From positions 1-64,000 of the forward strand of contig JAEWBO010000005.1 of the NCBI GenBank assembly GCA_023391105.1: a stretch of DNA of 64,000 nt, in the 5' to 3' direction. Every line of letters begins with the position of its first letter. Within the stretch, counting starts at the first letter, position 1. The notes under the pieces are model-generated. The model did no database searches and was not told the origin of the DNA. It saw only the letters and a list, made by a program, of their open reading frames with translations. Source of the DNA: Bacillota bacterium. GTDB taxonomy: Bacteria; Bacillota; Clostridia; Christensenellales; SZUA-584. Below are positions 50,156 through 59,373 of the stretch, piece by piece. The translations under genes were made by a program, and so were the position numbers.

Positions 50156-51250
50156 TTACTTAAGCAGCGACAGGACGTTCTGCGGAGCAGCGTTCGCCTG
50201 GGCCAACATCGCCGTAGCGGCCTGAACCAGAATGTTCTGTGTCGTGAAGTTGGTCATTTCCTTGGCCATGTCGATGTCGCGGATGCGGCTTTCGGCGGCC
50301 TGCAGGTTCTCGGCCGATGTGTTCAGGTTGTTGATCTTGTGCTCGAGTCTGTTCTGAATCGCACCAAGGTCCGCGCGCTGCGTGGAAACATTGTTGATCG
50401 CGTTCTGTACGCTTGTGATGGCTGCAGAAGCACCGGTTTGTGACGCGATGGATGCGGTGGACAGATTAGCGTCCAAATCTGCAGCTCTCATGCTACCGAT
50501 GGAGAGCGTAAGCGTTTCACCCGCGTTTGCACCGGTTTGAATGGATGCGCTGCCGCCAGTGATTACGACGTCGCCGTCCAAACTGCCATCCACAAAACCA
50601 GCAGAAAGTTCAACTGTTATACCGAATTGTGCGATGTTAACTGTTGCTCCGGCTGACGGGGAACCGCCTGCAAGTGTCACACTGTCGCCAGCGCTATTCG
50701 TTACAACAAGGTCAGTACCGTCATCCGCAAAGGTGTATGTATCCGCCACACCCGAACCGGTGATTCTTGCAACGCCGACAATTGAGAACAAGTCGGAGTT
50801 TGCGGGATCGGTATCGACCATAGAACCGAAGCTGCCGTCAAGAAGACGTTTGTTATTGAATGTTGTCAGATCGGCAATGTCGTCAATTTCGCTGCGGAGC
50901 GCAGCAAACTCAGCCTGCAGGGCGTCACGGTCGACACCGTCTTCGTTGGTGTCGGAAGCCGACTGCACAGCCAGCTCGTTCATACGCTGAAGTATGGAAT
51001 GCGTCTCTGTAAGCGCGCCTTCCGCCGTCTGCACGAGCGAGATGGCGTCATTGCTGTTCTTGGAAGCCATGTTGAGGCCGCGGATCTGGGCTCTCATCTT
51101 CTCGGAAATCGCAAGACCGGCAGCGTCGTCACCGGCGCGGTTGATCTTTAAGCCCGAGGACAGTCTTTCTGTTGCTTTTGACACGCTGTTGTTGTTTACA
51201 GCGTACTGACGATGTGTGTTCATCGCCATCAAGTTGTTGTTAATTCTCAT
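50156..51250 (-). CDS. hag: Flagellin
   Basis: This 364-residue filament protein has the conserved ends: MRINNNLMAMNTHRQYAVNN and LSSGLKINRAGDDAAGLAIS at the start, and IRDIDMAKEMTNFTTQNIL with a final PQNVLSLL at the end. The middle (about 130-270) is a variable surface domain rich in Gly, Thr and Asp. The D1 segment LQRMNELAVQS includes the arginine and leucine known to be recognised by TLR5. The gene is isolated on the minus strand, with a sigma-28 promoter, CsrA-type leader and strong terminator. Confidence 0.98.
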   Translation of the reverse strand: MRINNNLMAMNTHRQYAVNNNSVSKATERLSSGLKINRAGDDAAGLAISEKMRAQIRGLNMASKNSNDAISLVQTAEGALTETHSILQRMNELAVQSASDTNEDGVDRDALQAEFAALRSEIDDIADLTTFNNKRLLDGSFGSMVDTDPANSDLFSIVGVARITGSGVADTYTFADDGTDLVVTNSAGDSVTLAGGSPSAGATVNIAQFGITVELSAGFVDGSLDGDVVITGGSASIQTGANAGETLTLSIGSMRAADLDANLSTASIASQTGASAAITSVQNAINNVSTQRADLGAIQNRLEHKINNLNTSAENLQAAESRIRDIDMAKEMTNFTTQNILVQAATAMLAQANAAPQNVLSLLK

Positions 51251-51257
51251 TTTATTT

Positions 51258-51293
51258 CCTCCATGAAATTTTTTTTATTGAGCGTCCATGCTC
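51258..51293 (-). promoter_or_regulatory. Candidate CsrA-binding sites in the flagellin leader
   Basis: Read on the minus strand, GAGC-ATGGAC-GCTC (plus 51280-51293) is a hairpin with GGA in its loop, and CATGGAGG (plus 51258-51265) contains GGA within the Shine-Dalgarno sequence of the flagellin gene. This pair, a hairpin loop and the ribosome site, is the layout of the two CsrA sites in the B. subtilis hag leader. fliW and csrA are the genes next door. Confidence 0.7.
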
Positions 51294-51361
51294 TTATTTG
51301 CAGCGATCAGCCCCGGTTCTAAGGCGCCATTATAGTTCCGGTGTTAATCATTACAACATAT

Positions 51362-51388
51362 ATATCGTCAGATTTCGCTGGGACTTTA
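51362..51388 (-). promoter_or_regulatory. Sigma-28 promoter of the flagellin gene
   Basis: On the minus strand TAAA (51388-51385), a 15-base spacer and GACGATAT (51369-51362) follow the sigma-D consensus with one mismatch in the -10. A leader of about 105 bases results. Confidence 0.85.
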
Positions 51389-51475
51389 CAAAAATATGAT
51401 TCATCCGCACAAAAAAGTTTATAAATAAGTCGAATCACGTATATTTTTATATTACATAACAGTTTAGGAATGAAT

Positions 51476-53059
51476 ATGGCGAATGGATTAACGAAGATAC
51501 CTTCAAAGATAGCTGAAGCTTTCAAGAAATTGGAAAAAGGGCAGAAGGTACGGCTACTTGTACTTATTGCCATCATTATCATTATATTGGCCGTCGTGTC
51601 GGTTTTTTTGAATCAAAAAAGCTATACGGTGCTTTATTCCGGCATGGAGTCAGCCGATGCAGGTAACGTCATGACGGCGCTATCCGACATGGGCGTGGAT
51701 GCCAAAACACAGGGCAGCGATACGATACTGGTTGAGGAAAGCGTGGCCGATAGCGTACGCATGCAGCTTGCCGCACAAGGATATCCCAGCAGCGGTTACA
51801 GCTACGATATTTTCCAGAGCGCGTCGGGCCTTGGCGTCACGGATATGGAAAAGCGGGTCTATTATAAGTTTCAGATTGAAGCGAATCTCAGACAGACCAT
51901 CAACAAGATGGAAAAAGTTGAGGATTCGGTCGTGACGATTGATCTTCCTCCAAACAGTTCATATGTTCTTGCGGATGATGAGACAAAACCAACAGCTTCT
52001 GTGCTGCTCACGCTGAGAGATGATAAAATGCTGTCGGAAGGCGAGGCGGCAGCAATTGTTGAGCTTGTATCAAGCGGCATTTCAGGTCTGGCACCGGAAG
52101 ATGTACGCATTGTTGATTCACAGATGAACGTATACAGCACCGACGGAGACGATGTCATCAGCAATGTCGATTCTCAGATCGCTTTGCAGGATACCATGCG
52201 GCAAAAGCTTCAAACGCAAGTCATGAGCCTTTTGACGCCGGTTTTTGGTGAGGATAATGTCAAGGCTGAGGTGAACGTCACACTCGATTTCGACTCCAAA
52301 TTGACCGAATCTGTGGAATTTGCGCCGCCTGCGGATGGAGAAGAAGGTCTTGTGGTCAGCATGTCGGAGCTTGTTGAAAAGATCACAAATGAGGAAACCG
52401 GTTCCGTGGCCGGTCTCGACGCAAACGGTACGGCTTCCCAGTATATGGACACTCTAGACGACGACGATAATTCCGCTTATTATCAGGCCTCGCGCGAAGC
52501 GAATTATGAAATCAATCAAACAAAGACACAGATTGAGCAAGCCAAGGGGCAGGTCAAGGATCTGTCCGTCTCTGTGATACTAAACAGCGATCAGGTGGAC
52601 GATTACTCGGATGAAGTGAGGGAGTTGGTGGCCACGGCCATCGGCGTGGAGGCCGAGCGCATCACAGTTGCCATGCTGCCGTTTGTTCCGGTGGATGATA
52701 CAGCCATTCAAGACGCTTTCGACGCACAGTCAGAGCTGCTTTCCAGCATGCAAAGCGCTGAGACGACACGCCTTATGATTATTCTCGGTACAGTGCTGGT
52801 GGTGCTGGTGTTCGTCTTTATGATCTTCCGTATGTTTAAGAAAAAGGAAGAGCCGGTACTTGCTGAAGGGGGATTTGAATACCTCGCAGATGAAGAAATC
52901 GATTTGGGCGAAGATAACGAGCCTTTGCTTGGTTTGCATGACATTAGGTTGGAAGACTTTGAGCAAACGGATAACAAACTGCAGATTCTTGAAGACTATA
53001 TTGGCAAAAATCCAGAATCCGTTGCGAATCTCTTACGCAACTGGTTAAACGAGGAGTAG
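51476..53059 (+). CDS. fliF: Flagellar MS-ring protein FliF
   Basis: This 527-residue protein has two membrane segments (about 26-46 and 430-450). The periplasmic part carries YTVLYSGMESADAGNVMTAL and the FliF/YscJ domains, and its C-terminal end (LGLHDIRLEDFEQTDNKLQIL, then EDYIGKNPESVANLLRNWL) binds FliG. Start 51476 is chosen because AGGA lies 6 bases ahead; ATG at 51470 is in frame but too close. It opens the operon for basal body and motor genes. Confidence 0.98.
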   Translation: MANGLTKIPSKIAEAFKKLEKGQKVRLLVLIAIIIIILAVVSVFLNQKSYTVLYSGMESADAGNVMTALSDMGVDAKTQGSDTILVEESVADSVRMQLAAQGYPSSGYSYDIFQSASGLGVTDMEKRVYYKFQIEANLRQTINKMEKVEDSVVTIDLPPNSSYVLADDETKPTASVLLTLRDDKMLSEGEAAAIVELVSSGISGLAPEDVRIVDSQMNVYSTDGDDVISNVDSQIALQDTMRQKLQTQVMSLLTPVFGEDNVKAEVNVTLDFDSKLTESVEFAPPADGEEGLVVSMSELVEKITNEETGSVAGLDANGTASQYMDTLDDDDNSAYYQASREANYEINQTKTQIEQAKGQVKDLSVSVILNSDQVDDYSDEVRELVATAIGVEAERITVAMLPFVPVDDTAIQDAFDAQSELLSSMQSAETTRLMIILGTVLVVLVFVFMIFRMFKKKEEPVLAEGGFEYLADEEIDLGEDNEPLLGLHDIRLEDFEQTDNKLQILEDYIGKNPESVANLLRNWLNEE

Positions 53060-53071
53060 GAGAAAAGGCAC

Positions 53072-54079
53072 ATGGTACGGGAAAAAATTACAGCAAAAGA
53101 GAAAGCGGCTGTGCTGATGATCACAATGGGCAAGGAATACGCAGCCAAAGTCTTTAAATATCTGACCGAGGAAGAGGTAGAGCAGCTTACGCTGGGAATC
53201 ACAAGCATGAGACGCGTTGATCCCGAGATCAAGGAGTCGGTGATAGACGAATTCATGCAAATGTGCATCGCCCGAAAATATATATCTGAAGGCGGCATCG
53301 ATTATGCAAGAGAAATCTTAAACAGCGCCTTTGGCGAAGCCCGTACAAACGACCTTATTGGCAGGCTTTCCGCTTCGTTGCGGGTGAAGCCTTTTGATTT
53401 TATACGAAAAGCCGACAGCTCGCAGGTCTTCAACTTTATACAAAATGAGCATCCGCAGACGGTTGCACTTATATTATCATATGTGGATCCAAAAAATGCC
53501 GCGCAGATTCTCGCCGCGCTGCCGCTGGAAAAGCAGACAAGCGTTATTGCCCGCATTGCCAACATGGGTATCACGTCTCCGGAATATATTAAGGAAACAG
53601 AACGGGTGCTGGAGAAGAAGCTATCCACGCTAAGCCTTGGCGATCATACCGTCACAGGCGGTATTGACAGCCTCGTGACCATCTTGAACAGTGTCGACCG
53701 CGGCACAGAGCGGCATTTGCTGGAGGCACTGGAAGAATCGGACGCAGAGCTCGTGGAAGAGATCAGAAAACGCATGTTTGTATTCGAGGATGTCGTCAAG
53801 CTCGGCAACCAGTCAATCCAGCGTGTGCTCAAAGAGATCGACAACCGCGATCTTGCAATTGCGCTTAAGGGCGCCACCAACGAGGTATCTAAGGTGATAT
53901 TCGACAACATCTCCAAGCGTTTGCAGGAGATGATCAAGGAAGATATGGAATACATGGGTCCTGTCAGGGTCAGAGACGTGGAAGAAGCGCAGCAGAAGAT
54001 TGTCAATGTGATAAGAAGGCTGGATGATTCGGGAGAGATCATCATAGCACGCAACATGGGGGATGAGCTCATTGTATAA
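53072..54079 (+). CDS. fliG: Flagellar motor switch protein FliG
   Basis: This 335-residue protein has the N-terminal FliF-binding part (KEKAAVLMITMGKEYAAKVF), the armadillo middle domain (EHPQTVALILSYVDPKNAA) and the C-domain with the charged torque helix (QSIQRVLKEIDNRDLAIALKG). It is 12 bases after fliF. Confidence 0.98.
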   Translation: MVREKITAKEKAAVLMITMGKEYAAKVFKYLTEEEVEQLTLGITSMRRVDPEIKESVIDEFMQMCIARKYISEGGIDYAREILNSAFGEARTNDLIGRLSASLRVKPFDFIRKADSSQVFNFIQNEHPQTVALILSYVDPKNAAQILAALPLEKQTSVIARIANMGITSPEYIKETERVLEKKLSTLSLGDHTVTGGIDSLVTILNSVDRGTERHLLEALEESDAELVEEIRKRMFVFEDVVKLGNQSIQRVLKEIDNRDLAIALKGATNEVSKVIFDNISKRLQEMIKEDMEYMGPVRVRDVEEAQQKIVNVIRRLDDSGEIIIARNMGDELIV

Positions 54080-54803
54080 GATTGACAAAACGCTGATCGA
54101 TAACATGAACCTCAATAGGTCATTCATCGTCATCACGCCCAAAGAGACGGTACGGCAGGAAAGCAGCATCAGCGAAAAGGTGGTAAGCGCCGACGACGAG
54201 GAGCAGCTATCGCCTGCTTTGCGGGAAAAGATGCGCGAGTTAATTCAAAAGACAAATGAGAAAGCCCAGCAAATACGACAAGATGCGCAAGATGAAGCGG
54301 AGCAGATTAGAGAAGCTGCGCGGCGCGAAGGCTATGAAGCCGGTATCGCTGAAGGCAGACAACAAGCAGATGCCGAGCTCAGGGCAAAGAACAAAGAAGT
54401 CAAAGACGTACTGTCACGTATCGAAGATTACAGACAAGATCTCTATATTATGCTGGAATCGGATGTGTTATCGCTTGCCATGGATGTGGCTGAGAAAATC
54501 ACGGATATTGCCATGCGAAGAGATGATAACGTGTTTAAAAATATCGTGAAAAAAGCAGTGGAGGATGTCAAACATACGGATAATTTCTCGCTTTATATAA
54601 GCCCTGCTGATTTTGATAAGTATTTCAAGGGTAATGATAATTGGCTCCGTGAGCATATCGGCAACAAACAATTTGAGGTGATACCTGATAATAATTTCAC
54701 GCAAGGGAGCTGTATTGTTGAAGCAGACAGTGAAATCGTAGATGCGGGTATTCCGATGCAACTCGGTAAAATTAGGCAGCTGCTAAGCGAGCAGGTCGAA
54801 TGA
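54063..54803 (+). CDS. fliH: Flagellar export ATPase regulator FliH
   Basis: This 246-residue protein has a long coiled coil (about 60-130, KAQQIRQDAQDEAEQIREAA) and a C-domain (SLAMDVAEKITDIAMRRDDNVF onward, ending GSCIVEADSEIVDAGIPMQL). It binds FliI and docks it. It overlaps the fliG end by 17 bases in another frame; the ATG follows GGGGG. Confidence 0.95.
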   Translation: MSSLYKIDKTLIDNMNLNRSFIVITPKETVRQESSISEKVVSADDEEQLSPALREKMRELIQKTNEKAQQIRQDAQDEAEQIREAARREGYEAGIAEGRQQADAELRAKNKEVKDVLSRIEDYRQDLYIMLESDVLSLAMDVAEKITDIAMRRDDNVFKNIVKKAVEDVKHTDNFSLYISPADFDKYFKGNDNWLREHIGNKQFEVIPDNNFTQGSCIVEADSEIVDAGIPMQLGKIRQLLSEQVE

Positions 54804-54804
54804 T

Positions 54805-56127
54805 ATGTTTGCAAAGACACTAAGCTATAAAAATGCGCTCAAAGACAGGGACTTTTTTGAATACGGCGGCAGGGTGAGTCAGATATACGGGCTTACCGTG
54901 GAAGCGGTGGGTCTCTCCGCTAAGCTCGGCGATATATGCCGCATCTATACGGACGACAAGACAAAGTATATCCTCTCCGAGGTTGTGGGCTTTAAAGAAA
55001 AGAAGGTTTTGCTGATGCCGTTTGGCGACCTCTCGGGTGTGGGCCCCAGCAGCTATGTGGTATCCGACAACAGGGCGCTTAAAGTACCGGTGGGCGAAGA
55101 GTTTTGCGGCCGTGTGCTGGACGGCCTTGGAAACCCGATGGATGATAAGGGGCCGGTGAAGGCATCTTGTTACTATCCGATTATGAACAATCCGCCAAGC
55201 CCGCTTGAGCGAAACAGGATCACCGAGAAGCTGCCGCTTGGCGTTAAAGCGATTGATGCAATGCTGACCCTAGGTAAGGGGCAAAGAATCGGTATCTTTG
55301 CGGGCAGCGGCGTGGGCAAGAGCACTTTGCTTGGTATGATCGCCCGGAACACAACGGCAGATATCAATGTGATCGTACTGATCGGCGAGCGAGGCCGTGA
55401 GGTCAGGGATTTTATTGAAAAGGATTTGCAGGAGGAAGGCTTAAAAAGATCGATACTCATTGTGGCCACATCAGACCAGCCTGCGCTGGTACGCCTCAAA
55501 TCTGCCATGGTGGGCACAGCGGTTGCGGAATATTTCCGCGATCAGGGCTATAATGTGATGCTCATGATGGATTCGCTGACGCGTTTTGCAATGGCGCAGC
55601 GCGAGATTGGGATGGCGATTGGTGAGCCGCCCGTATCACGCGGGTTCACACCTTCGGTGTATGCCATTTTGCCAAAGCTGCTTGAGCGGGCGGGTATGTG
55701 CAGCAAGGGCTCCATCACCGGTCTTTATACCGTGTTGGTGGAGGGTGACGATATGGATGAACCCATCTCCGACACGGTGAGGGGAATACTTGACGGCCAC
55801 ATCGTGCTTTCCCGCAAGCTGGCAAACAGTAACCATTATCCGGCCATCGATGTGCTGCAAAGCGTCAGCCGGTTGATGCCGGATGTGGTGGACAAAGACG
55901 CGTTGGAGAAAACATCATACCTAAAGGGTGTGATGTCCACATATAAGGAAGCCTACGATTTGATATCCATTGGCGCGTACAAGAGCGGCTCGAGCGTAAA
56001 GATTGATGAAGCCATTGCCCTTAATAACGCGATAAACGATCTGCTAAAGCAACAGGTGGACGAGCCCTTTTCTTTCGAGGAGACGATGGAGCTGGTCAGC
56101 CAAATCTATGACATGCGAAGTGTGTGA
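54805..56127 (+). CDS. fliI: Flagellar export ATPase FliI
   Basis: This 440-residue ATPase is related to the F1 beta subunit. Walker A is GSGVGKST at 167-174 after GIFA, and the B region is VMLMMDSLTRFAMAQREIG. The GEPPVSRGFTPSVYAILPKL segment is typical. It powers loading of export substrates. Confidence 0.98.
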   Translation: MFAKTLSYKNALKDRDFFEYGGRVSQIYGLTVEAVGLSAKLGDICRIYTDDKTKYILSEVVGFKEKKVLLMPFGDLSGVGPSSYVVSDNRALKVPVGEEFCGRVLDGLGNPMDDKGPVKASCYYPIMNNPPSPLERNRITEKLPLGVKAIDAMLTLGKGQRIGIFAGSGVGKSTLLGMIARNTTADINVIVLIGERGREVRDFIEKDLQEEGLKRSILIVATSDQPALVRLKSAMVGTAVAEYFRDQGYNVMLMMDSLTRFAMAQREIGMAIGEPPVSRGFTPSVYAILPKLLERAGMCSKGSITGLYTVLVEGDDMDEPISDTVRGILDGHIVLSRKLANSNHYPAIDVLQSVSRLMPDVVDKDALEKTSYLKGVMSTYKEAYDLISIGAYKSGSSVKIDEAIALNNAINDLLKQQVDEPFSFEETMELVSQIYDMRSV

Positions 56128-56129
56128 TT

Positions 56130-56570
56130 ATGAAAAGGTTTGTTTTTTCTCTTCAATCGTGGTACGACATGCAGCTGGGCATCGAAAAGCAGCATAAGCT
56201 TCAAATTGGTATGATTGAAGCCCGTATAAACGCGTGCAGGGATGAACACGCTGCGCTGGGCCGCTGCTTCGATAAGACAAAGGATGAGTATTCCGGCGAG
56301 GTTTCGCTGGGTATGATAGCGCACCGCGCCGACCAATACGGTTGCTTTTTTGACAACACAAAAGCCGCAATGGCAGCAGTGATGGAACAAATCGGCAAGC
56401 TGGAGGAAGAGAAGGCGGAATGGATGCAAAAGCTCGTGCTCGTGCGAAGAGATATAAAGCTGCTCGATAAGCTTCGGGAGAGCCAGTACAGCGAGTATCT
56501 CGCGGAAGCGAAGAAAAGCCAGGACAAATTTATCGATGACATTGTTTCATACAAAGTTACGATATCATAA
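56130..56570 (+). CDS. fliJ: Flagellar export protein FliJ
   Basis: This 146-residue antiparallel coiled-coil protein starts MKRFVFSLQSWYDMQLG, the usual FliJ N-terminus, and stays helical throughout. It joins FliI and FlhA. A GTG at 56124 overlapping the fliI stop is a possible alternative start. Confidence 0.93.
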   Translation: MKRFVFSLQSWYDMQLGIEKQHKLQIGMIEARINACRDEHAALGRCFDKTKDEYSGEVSLGMIAHRADQYGCFFDNTKAAMAAVMEQIGKLEEEKAEWMQKLVLVRRDIKLLDKLRESQYSEYLAEAKKSQDKFIDDIVSYKVTIS

Positions 56571-56579
56571 GGATTGATT

Positions 56580-57311
56580 ATGCAGGAAGATATTAAGGGA
56601 AACAGACCGGGTGCAAGACCAGGCGCCGCTAACGTCGGAGCGATGGCGAAACCGGCAAAATCGGCTAAGCCGAAAGAGCCTGTGAAACCCGGCAAACCGG
56701 AGAAAGCAAAGAAAAAAATATCAGGGGCTGCAGTGTTCAGCATTTTTTTGATTGTGCTGCTCATTGCAGGCGCGGCTGTCGTTTATTTTGATGTGGGCGG
56801 TGTGAAACAGTCGGTGGTGGCATTCTTGCAGGCCGGTGAGGCCGAAACAGCGTTGGCTGAAGCTTCGGCTGAGCCTTCAATGACGGAAGAAGAGATTGCT
56901 GCGCTGTGGGCCGATATTGATGAACAAAAACAAAAATTAGTGGATCAAAAAGCAAAGGTTAAGGAAAAGCAACAAACGCTCGATAATAAAGAAGAGGAGT
57001 TAAACGCGCGCGAGGAAGAACTTGCAGCGAGAGAGTCGGCAGTGGCGGAACAGGTGCAGACCATGGAAGATCAAACAAACGCGGAGAAGCAGGCAGAGCA
57101 GGCAAAGACGGACTTGCTGACAACCGCCAAAATGTTTGAAAAGATGGATGCGGCCACGGCAGCTGAAATGTTCAAGAAGCTCGATACGCAGTATATTGTC
57201 GACTTGCTGCTGAACATGAGCAGCGAAAGCGCGTCGAAAATACTCTCCAACATGAGCACGAAGACCGCAACCACAGTTTTATCAGAAATGATGAAGCAAA
57301 ACCAATCATAA
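56580..57311 (+). CDS. ylxF: YlxF/MotE-like protein
   Basis: This 243-residue protein has a Pro/Lys-rich cytoplasmic start, one membrane segment (VFSIFLIVLLIAGAAVVYF, about 55-73), a long coiled coil (about 115-175) and a C-terminal MgtE-N-like domain (MFEKMDAATAAEMFKKLDT, then STKTATTVLSEMM). This is the layout of YlxF, placed between fliJ and fliK in B. subtilis, and of MotE. Start 56580 is set by AAGGA 6 bases upstream. Confidence 0.9.
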   Translation: MQEDIKGNRPGARPGAANVGAMAKPAKSAKPKEPVKPGKPEKAKKKISGAAVFSIFLIVLLIAGAAVVYFDVGGVKQSVVAFLQAGEAETALAEASAEPSMTEEEIAALWADIDEQKQKLVDQKAKVKEKQQTLDNKEEELNAREEELAARESAVAEQVQTMEDQTNAEKQAEQAKTDLLTTAKMFEKMDAATAAEMFKKLDTQYIVDLLLNMSSESASKILSNMSTKTATTVLSEMMKQNQS

Positions 57312-57322
57312 GGAGGCGTTTG

Positions 57323-57364
57323 ATGCGAAGTATGACTGAGGAGAAAGGAGGAAGGTTTATTTGA
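57323..57364 (+). CDS. Thirteen-codon ORF upstream of fliK
   Basis: ATG at 57323 follows AAGGAGG by 6 bases, a strong ribosome binding site. The frame MRSMTEEKGGRFI ends with TGA at 57362-57364, which overlaps the TTG start of fliK (57361) by 4 bases. The ORF runs over the GGAGG used by fliK. It could couple fliK translation to itself or be an accident of a Shine-Dalgarno-rich spacer. Confidence 0.4.
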   Translation: MRSMTEEKGGRFI

Positions 57365-58743
57365 ACACAGCTATGGTGTTTAAACAAGCACCGACCAATG
57401 CCGGTGTTGATGCCAATCAGCCGCCATCGGGGCAGCAGAGCACAAGTGTCAGGCAGGAACATTTAGGTTTTAAGAAGAAGCTTGAGAAGTGCATCACGAC
57501 TGACGAGTGCCCCTACGGCATGCCGACCGGCATGAACCAGATTGGCGATAACAACCAAGATAACAGCATGGCCGCAGCTTCTCAGGCACAGCAAGTGTCG
57601 TCGGGAATTGTTGGCACTCTCGAAGGATTCGGTTTGCTGGATTATCGATCTGACCTTCCCCAGATTCTCTCCGAAATCGGACAGGCCACACAGACAGATG
57701 GAACTGCTGCGGATATGGCTGCCGATACACTGTTTCAAGGAATGACGCAGAACACGGAACAAACGGGAACGTTGGAGCAATATGCAAGGATGCTGTCCAA
57801 AGACCAACTGAGTCGTCTGCCGGAAGATATGCAGCAGGCGATTATAAAAGCAGTAGGCGATTATTTGGGCTCGTTCGAGAGTACCAATAACAAACAAATT
57901 CAAAACACTGTGGCGCAGGATGCGACACAATCGGTGACGCCGGGAATGACGGAAAGCACAGCGGCAGATACAGCGACATTGCCCGATGAAATTGCAAGCT
58001 TGCTGTTAAAGCTCAAAGCAGTCCCTCAGAACACCAGACCTGCCGAGAGTGATTTTTCGACTGTATCGGCAGACACGCCGATGGCAAGCGCTGATGAGGT
58101 TCAGTCTGTTAAGACGGAGCCTGCTGCGTCTGTGCCTGTGTTGACAAAGCAGACGGATAAGTTAAAGATGCCGGCCATTGACGAGCTGACGCAGCAAGCG
58201 CCAAAAACTGACGCGCCGATGCACACACACACACAGCTTCATGTTACGCAAAATACGGATACAGCGGAACCCAAAGCGGATGCACCGCAAACGACACAGA
58301 CGGACTTTGTTAAAGACAACGTGATACGTATTGTGGACAAGCTGAGCACGCAGGTCAGTGACGGCAAATATGATTTTGATGTGGAGCTAAAGCCTGACTT
58401 TTTGGGCAAGGTCAACATCAAGCTCACAATGGAGAACGGTGAGCTCCGTATGCACATTAAAACGGACGATATCGGTGTGAAGGGCATGTTTGCCGATCAG
58501 GCGTCTGCAATGCAGGCCGTGCTCAAGGATAAGGGCATCTCGGTGACCAACATCGATATTACCTATCAAAGCCAGATGCAGACGGGTGACGATCGTCAGG
58601 CCCATAATCAAAACAGCAGCAAGAAACAAAACAGCCGTACCCATGCATCTATTGAAAAGCTTGGCGGTACAGAAATGTTTGAGAAGATGACGGAAATCAC
58701 CGGCTATACACATACCGGCAGCTCCGTTGAGTATCTCGCGTAG
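57361..58743 (+). CDS. fliK: Flagellar hook-length control protein FliK
   Basis: This 460-residue protein has a low-complexity Thr/Ala/Gln-rich body (about 140-320) and the FliK C-domain: GKYDFDVELKPDFLGKVNIKL, then GELRMHIKTDDIGVKGMFADQ. It measures the hook and acts on FlhB. TTG is used as start; AAAGGAGG is 9 bases ahead. A second FliK-like protein is at 23.6 kb. Confidence 0.93.
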   Translation: MNTAMVFKQAPTNAGVDANQPPSGQQSTSVRQEHLGFKKKLEKCITTDECPYGMPTGMNQIGDNNQDNSMAAASQAQQVSSGIVGTLEGFGLLDYRSDLPQILSEIGQATQTDGTAADMAADTLFQGMTQNTEQTGTLEQYARMLSKDQLSRLPEDMQQAIIKAVGDYLGSFESTNNKQIQNTVAQDATQSVTPGMTESTAADTATLPDEIASLLLKLKAVPQNTRPAESDFSTVSADTPMASADEVQSVKTEPAASVPVLTKQTDKLKMPAIDELTQQAPKTDAPMHTHTQLHVTQNTDTAEPKADAPQTTQTDFVKDNVIRIVDKLSTQVSDGKYDFDVELKPDFLGKVNIKLTMENGELRMHIKTDDIGVKGMFADQASAMQAVLKDKGISVTNIDITYQSQMQTGDDRQAHNQNSSKKQNSRTHASIEKLGGTEMFEKMTEITGYTHTGSSVEYLA

Positions 58744-58756
58744 AAGGAGTGATATT

Positions 58757-59371
58757 ATGCCAGAAGTAGATGCAGCAGCATCCTCGTCGAATATAAGGAC
58801 GCTGGAGGACTACCAGAAAAGCCAAAGGAATACAAGTAACAAACTCGGTCAGGATGAATTTTTAAAAATACTCACGGCACAGCTCGCAAATCAGGATCCG
58901 CTTGAACCGTCGAGCAACAGCGATTTTATTGCCCAGATGGCGCAGTTTTCCGCGCTGGAGGCGATGACGGAAATGAGCACGGGCTTTATGGCGAGTCAGG
59001 CGTACAGCATGATCGGCAAGTATGTTGTTTTGCAGGACGGCACAAACGGCAAGGTGAGCGGCGTGGCCAGTGAGAAGGGCGTCAATTACCTGGTGATCGG
59101 CGACCAGTATTATGACGCAAAGAACGTCATAGGCGTCATGGATCCGTCGGCAGTGGAAGGTGATCTGGATGAACAGATACTTAATGGCGCGAATCTCATC
59201 GGCAAAACGATAACAGCTGAGATACCGAATGAGGGTGAAGCCCCTCCCACAACGGTAAACGGTGTGGTGGAAAAACTGATTATTAAGGACGGCGCTGTTT
59301 ATGCCGTTGTAGACGGAACGAATGTTCCGATATCAAGTATTACGGAAATTTCTAATCAGGAGGAAAATTAA
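58757..59371 (+). CDS. flgD: Flagellar hook cap protein FlgD
   Basis: This 204-residue hook assembly cap has the family core LGQDEFLKILTAQLANQDPL then SNSDFIAQMAQFSALEAM, followed by a C-terminal tudor/FlnIII-like part. ATG 58757 has GAAGGAGTG 9 bases upstream and is preferred to 58727, which overlaps fliK. Confidence 0.97.
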   Translation: MPEVDAAASSSNIRTLEDYQKSQRNTSNKLGQDEFLKILTAQLANQDPLEPSSNSDFIAQMAQFSALEAMTEMSTGFMASQAYSMIGKYVVLQDGTNGKVSGVASEKGVNYLVIGDQYYDAKNVIGVMDPSAVEGDLDEQILNGANLIGKTITAEIPNEGEAPPTTVNGVVEKLIIKDGAVYAVVDGTNVPISSITEISNQEEN

Positions 59372-59373
59372 TT

